Shown here in pieces: positions 32,051 to 36,335 of a stretch of DNA of 36,335 bases. Every line of letters starts with the position of its first letter. The first letter of the stretch is position 1. The translations under genes were made by a program, and so were the position numbers. The notes below the pieces were generated by a model. It saw only the letters and a list, made by a program, of their open reading frames with translations. It was not told where the DNA came from and searched no databases. The stretch is from Candidatus Zhuqueibacterota bacterium (GTDB taxonomy: Bacteria > Zhuqueibacterota > Zhuqueibacteria > Zhuqueibacterales > Zhuqueibacteraceae), in assembly GCA_022616415.1 (NCBI GenBank), contig JAKEEU010000019.1:1-36335 (forward strand). The letters are read 5' to 3'.

Positions 32051-35000
32051 TTACCGGAGGAAGATCATCTTCTTCACGCTGGTGGACTCGGTTGTCTGCA
32101 GCTTGTAGAAGTACACGCCAGAGCCCACTTGCCTTCCACGATCGTCACGCCCGTCCCACGTCACGGTGTGGCTGCCCGCAGGCCGTTGGGCATCCACCAG
32201 CGTTTTGATTTCCTGCCCGAGGAGATTGTACACTTTCAAGCTCACACGCCCGGGCTTGGTGATCTCATAGCGGATCGTCGTGGTTGGGTTGAAAGGATTG
32301 GGATAGTTCTGCTCCAGTCGGAGGTCAGCCGGAGTTCGTGCACCAGGCTCTCGTATGCCGGTGATTCCGCCGCCGAAGTTGTACAGCACGAACACCGAAT
32401 CGCTCGCTGAAGCAATGGCAAGATCGGTCCTGCCGTCGAGGTCGAAATCCGAAGCCACTACACCGAGCGGCATGCCGCTGGCGAACCCCTGAAAGCAGTT
32501 GAATTCCGGCCTGAAGTTCCCCAACCCGTCGTTGAGAAAGACGGTCACACCGTTGTCTTGGAGGAGCCGATTGACCGTGACAAAGTCGAGGTCACCGTCG
32601 TTGTCGTAATCCAGCACCGCGAGACCGCGTGCATTATTGACTGGTATGGGTTCGGACGAGAAGTTGAAGCTCCCCTGATTGCGCAGGAAGACAAGCTGGT
32701 TGTCGGACGTTGCTGTCGTGACGAAGTCCAGGTCCCCATCGCCATCGAAATCGCCCGTGACTACGCTGGACGTCTGCATGTAGCTGGTGGCGCCGAAGCT
32801 GTAGTTGTAGTGTGTTCCAAACCGGAAGAAACTCCCGACGCCGCCCGCAACAATAGTATCGTTGAACGCGACGAAGTCTGTCAAAACGCCGGCAGCAAGA
32901 ATGGATGCAACCTCAGGATCACCATTGCCGTCGATGTCAGCCACGACAAAATCTCTGAGAATGCCCGCGATGCTGTCTGGTTCTGACAAGGAAGGAGCCG
33001 GTCGTTCAATGACGCGAAATGTAATACCTGTCCGCCCGTTTCTGTTATCCAGATATCCCAAAAAGTTCGTGGGAGGCATCGTCGCAGGTCCCAAGCTTAG
33101 AATAATGGTCTCAAGAGTGAGCGGAGGATTCGATGGAAAAAGTGTGACTCTCCCGGTGTCAATCGAGACCACGCCCCAAGGAATGATACCAACGGGTGGT
33201 ACCAGGCGTCCGACGCTGATGGTCGAGTCTGATGGGAAACCACCGCCCCCATCTCCCCAGTAAACCCGAATCTGCCCCAACTGCTGGCCATCAGCGAGAT
33301 CCACGTTGCCCGAAACGACCACGTCCAGATTTCCATCATCGTCCAGATCGAAGAACTTCACATTCATCGGTTGAAATCCGGGGGAAAGAACTTGGGAGAG
33401 TTCAAACGATCGCGACGAAGGAAGATTATGATACAATCGCACCTGGCTGTTGGTGAAGTCTGCGACCGCAAGTCCTTCGGCGCCCAAAATGTTATCAAAA
33501 CTCCCCGCAGCAATATCCGTGACGAAGCCGGGAATCGGTATCCTGAAAACATCCCCAAACATCGGCACGGCACGGGCGGCTACTTCGTCTGCACCCCTCA
33601 CGGGACTTATTTCACTGCGGACGTCGCCGTCAAAGTCGTCCACAATCCCCGGCACCGGGATGCCTCTCAGGTCAGGATCCTGTGCCTGGCAATCGGCGAG
33701 GTGGAGATCTGATTCAGAATTGATGAAGTCGATGGACTTTGAAATCGAATTTGTATCCAGTCCCGTAGAGTCCTGAAATGCAGGAAGAAGCGCGTATTGT
33801 CTTCCCTCATGAATGATGAGTGGGCCATTCGTGTTCTCTTGTTTGCGGATGACATTGTAATCGGAGCGGAGGTTTGGTGTTGCACCGGCCCCACCCAGGT
33901 CGTATGCGACGATGAATCCGCCGTTGGGATTGGTATGGTTGATGACGATGTTATTGAGCACGGTGCAGCCATCTCCGACAACTCTGAGTGCAGTTCTGGA
34001 TGCAAAAGGGGTTATCGGTGCGGGGGGAACAAAGATGGTATTATGCACGATTGTCGCATTCTCAACCGATTCGGAGAACAGACCATACGTGGCGATGGGT
34101 TGTCCGAAGTTCCTATGCCCGCTGGCGATCATATTGTTGGCAATCAACACAGATTCGGCAGGTGTGCTGGTGAAATGACGTACCCACATCGCACGTCCCG
34201 ATGGACCTCGTAGCAGGTTTTTCGTGATCGTCGCCCTCGTTGGAGAATTCACAGTTATGCCTTGCCATCCACCGTTGAAACCATTTGTGAAGTCGATGAC
34301 ATTTCTCCGCACAACAGCGGTGGTACACGAAACCTCGATGCCGGCACCCAGCGGGTTGCCAGACCCGCTCACCGAGGTGTAGCCGTCCAGGACTTGATTG
34401 TCCTCGATGGTGAAGGTAGCCTGAGCAACGGCGGATCCATTTTCGATCGAAATCGCCCTCAAGAGTCTGACAAACGTGTTTCCTCGAACGGTCAGATCGC
34501 CGACGGTCTGGATCGACCGGATTCCGAAATCGGTCCCTAGTGGATTGCCAGGTGTTGCGATGAAGGGCGTTCCGATCAGCTTGCATCCTTCGAGCATGAA
34601 GCCGTCAACAGTGGGATTCCGGCCCAACGGTTGCTGCTGCAGTCGAACAAGAGTACCGTTGAACGTGTGGGAGGAGTCGATGTCCTCCAAAGTCAGATTA
34701 CGGAGCGTCACGAAATCCAGTCGGATGTCGACGAGATCGCGATCCGCCGTTGAGGGATCAGTCCGGTTGAACTGGAGGATCACGTTATCGACATTGCCTC
34801 CGGACGCAACGTCCGGTTGGAAGGTAATGCGGTTCGCGGCTGAGACTCCTACGATGAGTGTGTCCAGCCGCAGCACGGTGTTGTTGCCGCCATTGCGCGT
34901 GTAGATTCCCGACCGAATGTTGAAAAATACCGGACCCGAGACGCCACGCCTTTTCAACGCGTCGGCTGCGTCTTGCAAGGCTGCAAAATCGGGCGATGTG

Positions 35001-35086
35001 CCGCCGACGGTGTAGTTGCCGCTCATCGGTTGGGCGTTGAGCATCGAGAGCGGTAGTAATGTCACTAAAAATAGCACAAGCTTCAT
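32051..35086 (-). CDS. Large T9SS-secreted surface protein: beta-helix, FG-GAP repeats, sorting domain
   Basis: This 1011-aa protein has a signal peptide (MKLVLFLVTLLPLSMLNAQ). Residues about 25-470 form a right-handed parallel beta-helix (repeated short N-rich turns such as TVRGNTFVRLLRAISIENGS, ATITKNLLRG, TIVHNTIFV). Residues about 520-905 carry FG-GAP/VCBS-type calcium-binding loops (DLDDDGNLDVV, DIDGNGDPEVA, DFDGDGDLDFV, DYDNDGDLDFV, DFDLDGRTDLA). The last 85 residues are a sorting domain (LEQNYPNPFNPTTTIRYEI to VKKMIFLR). It should be exported by type IX secretion and act at the surface, perhaps in adhesion or polysaccharide contact (inference). GAGGAGACC precedes the ATG. Confidence 0.85.
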   Translation of the reverse strand: MKLVLFLVTLLPLSMLNAQPMSGNYTVGGTSPDFAALQDAADALKRRGVSGPVFFNIRSGIYTRNGGNNTVLRLDTLIVGVSAANRITFQPDVASGGNVDNVILQFNRTDPSTADRDLVDIRLDFVTLRNLTLEDIDSSHTFNGTLVRLQQQPLGRNPTVDGFMLEGCKLIGTPFIATPGNPLGTDFGIRSIQTVGDLTVRGNTFVRLLRAISIENGSAVAQATFTIEDNQVLDGYTSVSGSGNPLGAGIEVSCTTAVVRRNVIDFTNGFNGGWQGITVNSPTRATITKNLLRGPSGRAMWVRHFTSTPAESVLIANNMIASGHRNFGQPIATYGLFSESVENATIVHNTIFVPPAPITPFASRTALRVVGDGCTVLNNIVINHTNPNGGFIVAYDLGGAGATPNLRSDYNVIRKQENTNGPLIIHEGRQYALLPAFQDSTGLDTNSISKSIDFINSESDLHLADCQAQDPDLRGIPVPGIVDDFDGDVRSEISPVRGADEVAARAVPMFGDVFRIPIPGFVTDIAAGSFDNILGAEGLAVADFTNSQVRLYHNLPSSRSFELSQVLSPGFQPMNVKFFDLDDDGNLDVVVSGNVDLADGQQLGQIRVYWGDGGGGFPSDSTISVGRLVPPVGIIPWGVVSIDTGRVTLFPSNPPLTLETIILSLGPATMPPTNFLGYLDNRNGRTGITFRVIERPAPSLSEPDSIAGILRDFVVADIDGNGDPEVASILAAGVLTDFVAFNDTIVAGGVGSFFRFGTHYNYSFGATSYMQTSSVVTGDFDGDGDLDFVTTATSDNQLVFLRNQGSFNFSSEPIPVNNARGLAVLDYDNDGDLDFVTVNRLLQDNGVTVFLNDGLGNFRPEFNCFQGFASGMPLGVVASDFDLDGRTDLAIASASDSVFVLYNFGGGITGIREPGARTPADLRLEQNYPNPFNPTTTIRYEITKPGRVSLKVYNLLGQEIKTLVDAQRPAGSHTVTWDGRDDRGRQVGSGVYFYKLQTTESTSVKKMIFLR

Positions 35087-35307
35087 GACTGGTCTCCTCA
35101 GGGTGTTTGTGAATTAAAGGAATTTCGAAGCTTGACATATCACATCACGAAATGAGAATCAGACCAACCCCTGGCGAGCGGCGAATGCCGCGGCGGCCGC
35201 ACGGGAGGGAAGATCCAGCTTGGTGAGGATATTGGCAACGTGCCGATGCACCGTGTGCTCGCTCAAGTGAAGCCGGGCGGCAATTTTCGGATTGCTCAAA
35301 CCTTGCG

Positions 35308-35372
35308 CGACCCCGTTGGATAAAACCGTTTTAATGGATCACTCCTCCTAACAAGATTATCCAACGGGGCGA
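35308..35372. mobile_element. 59-bp palindromic element with 3-4 bp target duplication, in the HTH
   Basis: The core, 35311-35369, has perfect 13-bp inverted ends CCCCGTTGGATAA and TTATCCAACGGGG. It is flanked by CGA on both sides (or GCGA if the last G is counted as flank). Removing the element and one CGA restores the LuxR HTH frame exactly, so the net insertion is 62 bp and it frameshifts the gene. Confidence 0.85.
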
Positions 35373-35911
35373 TGAGGCGCAGAACCTCTTGCTCACGCCG
35401 GGTCAAACGCGTCAGGTTGGGAGCCTTGCTGGTTGGCGCCCGGGTGGTCACCTTCAAGTCACGCAAGAAAGCTTCAGCACGTTCAGCTTCCCGGACGGCA
35501 CCTACCTTTTGGAATGAGCTCAACGCTGCGCGACCCTCCTTCTCGGCGGCCTCGAATCCTCCCAGGGCGGCAAGAACTCTGGCCAGCTCAAGGCGCGTCC
35601 GGCCGGTTTCAAATAGCGCGCTGCTATGTTTGAATAAATCAACCGCGTCTTCGAACTGGCGCCGCGCCGTCTCGCCATCACCTGCAGCGGCAGTGTCGTG
35701 CTGTAAAAAGAGCGCGATGTAGCCATCCATGTAAATAAGCCAGGCATGTTCAGGAGTCGGATCAAGCCCTTCGAGCAGACGACGGGCGCGCTGCAGCCAG
35801 CCGTCGGCCACGCCCGGCTCGCCGCGGAAATAGAAATAGTCACCTGTCAGCCATATCGCCATTCGCGCTGCGCCGGGGCGATCACCGCGCTCTTGATACA
35901 GACGATAAGTG

Positions 35912-35982
35912 CGTTCACCCCGTGAGATAAGAAATTCTATCATTTGATCGGATTCGTGGCCTGTTATCTCACGGGGTGAACG
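35912..35982. mobile_element. Related 59-bp palindromic element inserted in frame
   Basis: Perfect 19-bp inverted arms CGTTCACCCCGTGAGATAA (35912-35930) and TTATCTCACGGGGTGAACG (35964-35982). Counting from CCCC to GGGG, the core is also 59 bp, and its 13-bp end CCCCGTGAGATAA matches that of the 35311 element at 11 of 13 positions. It adds 63 bp, in frame, encoding SPREITGHESDQMIEFLISRG between EAR and ERTYRLYQERGD; the family normally runs straight through there. Confidence 0.8.
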
Positions 35983-36235
35983 GGCCTCGATGGCCGTGGC
36001 GCCATCCTCAAGCCAGGCTGCTGCCCAACTGAGGCCTTCTAAAGTCTCTCGTGTCTCCTCTTGATTGAGAGCCGCCTCGAATGCGACACGGGCTTCTTCC
36101 CAATCTCCGCGAGCCAACGCCTCGCGGCCAACCTCCAAAAGATTGGCAAATTGTTGCTCCATGTCAATACCCGTAAAATCTCTGGAAATAAAATCCACTT
36201 CTCTATGCAAGGAGATGGCAGTTACGCGAAATTTG

Positions 36236-36335
36236 CTATACTCGTTACGGGTTATTTTGTAACGTCATTGCGAGCGTTTTTCAGCGAAGCAATCCTTTGA
36301 AAATCAAGAGATTGCTTCGGCAAAAAGCGCCTCGC
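36236..36335. repeat. Right, inverted copy of the 100-bp palindromic repeat
   Basis: It matches the reverse complement of 31633-31732 at 99 of 100 bases, the one difference being at 36250, and runs to the edge of the window, so its true end is unseen. It begins 73 bases upstream of the LuxR-type gene's start. Together with the left copy it bounds the 31.7-36.2 kb block. Confidence 0.9.

Larger units (their letters stand above)
35159..36162 (-). pseudogene. LuxR-type regulator broken by two palindromic insertions
   Basis: The start is MEQQFANLLEVGREALARGD, followed by a TPR-like helical sensor region (AYRLYQERGD-type motif, GEPGVADGWLQRARRLLEGL, FEDAVDLFKHSSALFETGRT). The C-terminal LuxR HTH begins LTRREQEVLRLIA, is cut by a 59-bp element, and resumes in another frame as QGLSNPKIAARLHLSEHTVH, then RHVANILTKLDLPSRAAAAA to a stop at 35159. 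Without the insertion the HTH reads straight through (RLIAQGLSNPKIAARL). A first element earlier in the gene is in frame and adds 21 residues. As it stands the product ends at 35296 without its recognition helix, so it should not bind DNA. It lies upstream of the surface-protein gene on the same strand and may once have controlled it (inference). Confidence 0.85.

Overview
The window reads as chromosomal DNA of an uncultured FCB-group bacterium, probably close to KSB1/Calditrichota-type lineages (inference). Two large secreted proteins end in the type IX secretion sorting domain (NYPNPFNPTTTIRY-type), a lipoprotein carries the NNPFDPQNP motif after its lipobox, and there is a TonB-dependent receptor with an N-terminal carboxypeptidase-regulatory-like domain, so the cell is a Gram-negative-type, two-membrane organism. 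Shine-Dalgarno sites are mostly clear (AGGAG-type). No rRNA, tRNA or CRISPR was seen.

Layout. 0.1-2 kb: hairpin repeat, lipoprotein, MazF/PemK toxin-antitoxin pair. 2.0-6.3 kb: a 113-bp MITE-like element with an 8-bp target duplication sits just upstream of a two-gene unit, a membrane-anchored CHAT (caspase-like) protease translationally coupled (ATGA) to an exported TPR protein with eight 120-bp repeats. 6.3-11.5 kb: secreted beta-propeller phytase with IPT, two Fn3 and sorting domains, then a TonB-dependent receptor; the gaps beside them hold decayed ends of an oxidoreductase and a sugar-binding protein. 11.5-16.1 kb: SRPBCC-like membrane protein, VOC protein, PQQ-propeller protein, and an amidohydrolase fused to a CIA30-like domain. 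16.2-16.8 kb: intact xisI with a broken xisH. 17-22.8 kb: two exported amidohydrolase-family proteins on the minus strand, separated by an opposite-strand pair (a 62-aa protein and a retropepsin-like protein). 23-25.1 kb: a PD-(D/E)XK-like nuclease with a near-leaderless promoter, a second VOC protein, and a shortened paralogue of the retropepsin-like protein. 25.2-31.2 kb: LonB-type protease, exported TPR protein, cytoplasmic-looking subtilase with a C-terminal CBM48 domain, and an aquaporin-family channel. 31.6-36.3 kb: a 4.5-kb block bounded by inverted 100-bp repeats (99/100 identical), holding a large T9SS surface protein and a LuxR-type regulator broken by two 59-bp palindromic insertions.

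The most unusual features are: the CHAT-TPR pair, apparently split across the inner membrane; the retropepsin-like gene family; and the variety of small palindromic elements. One of these is inserted in frame in a protein gene, another frameshifts the same gene, one lies in the leader of the CHAT gene, and one overlaps the signal-peptide region of a TPR gene. Domain names come from reading the sequences by eye, with no database search.
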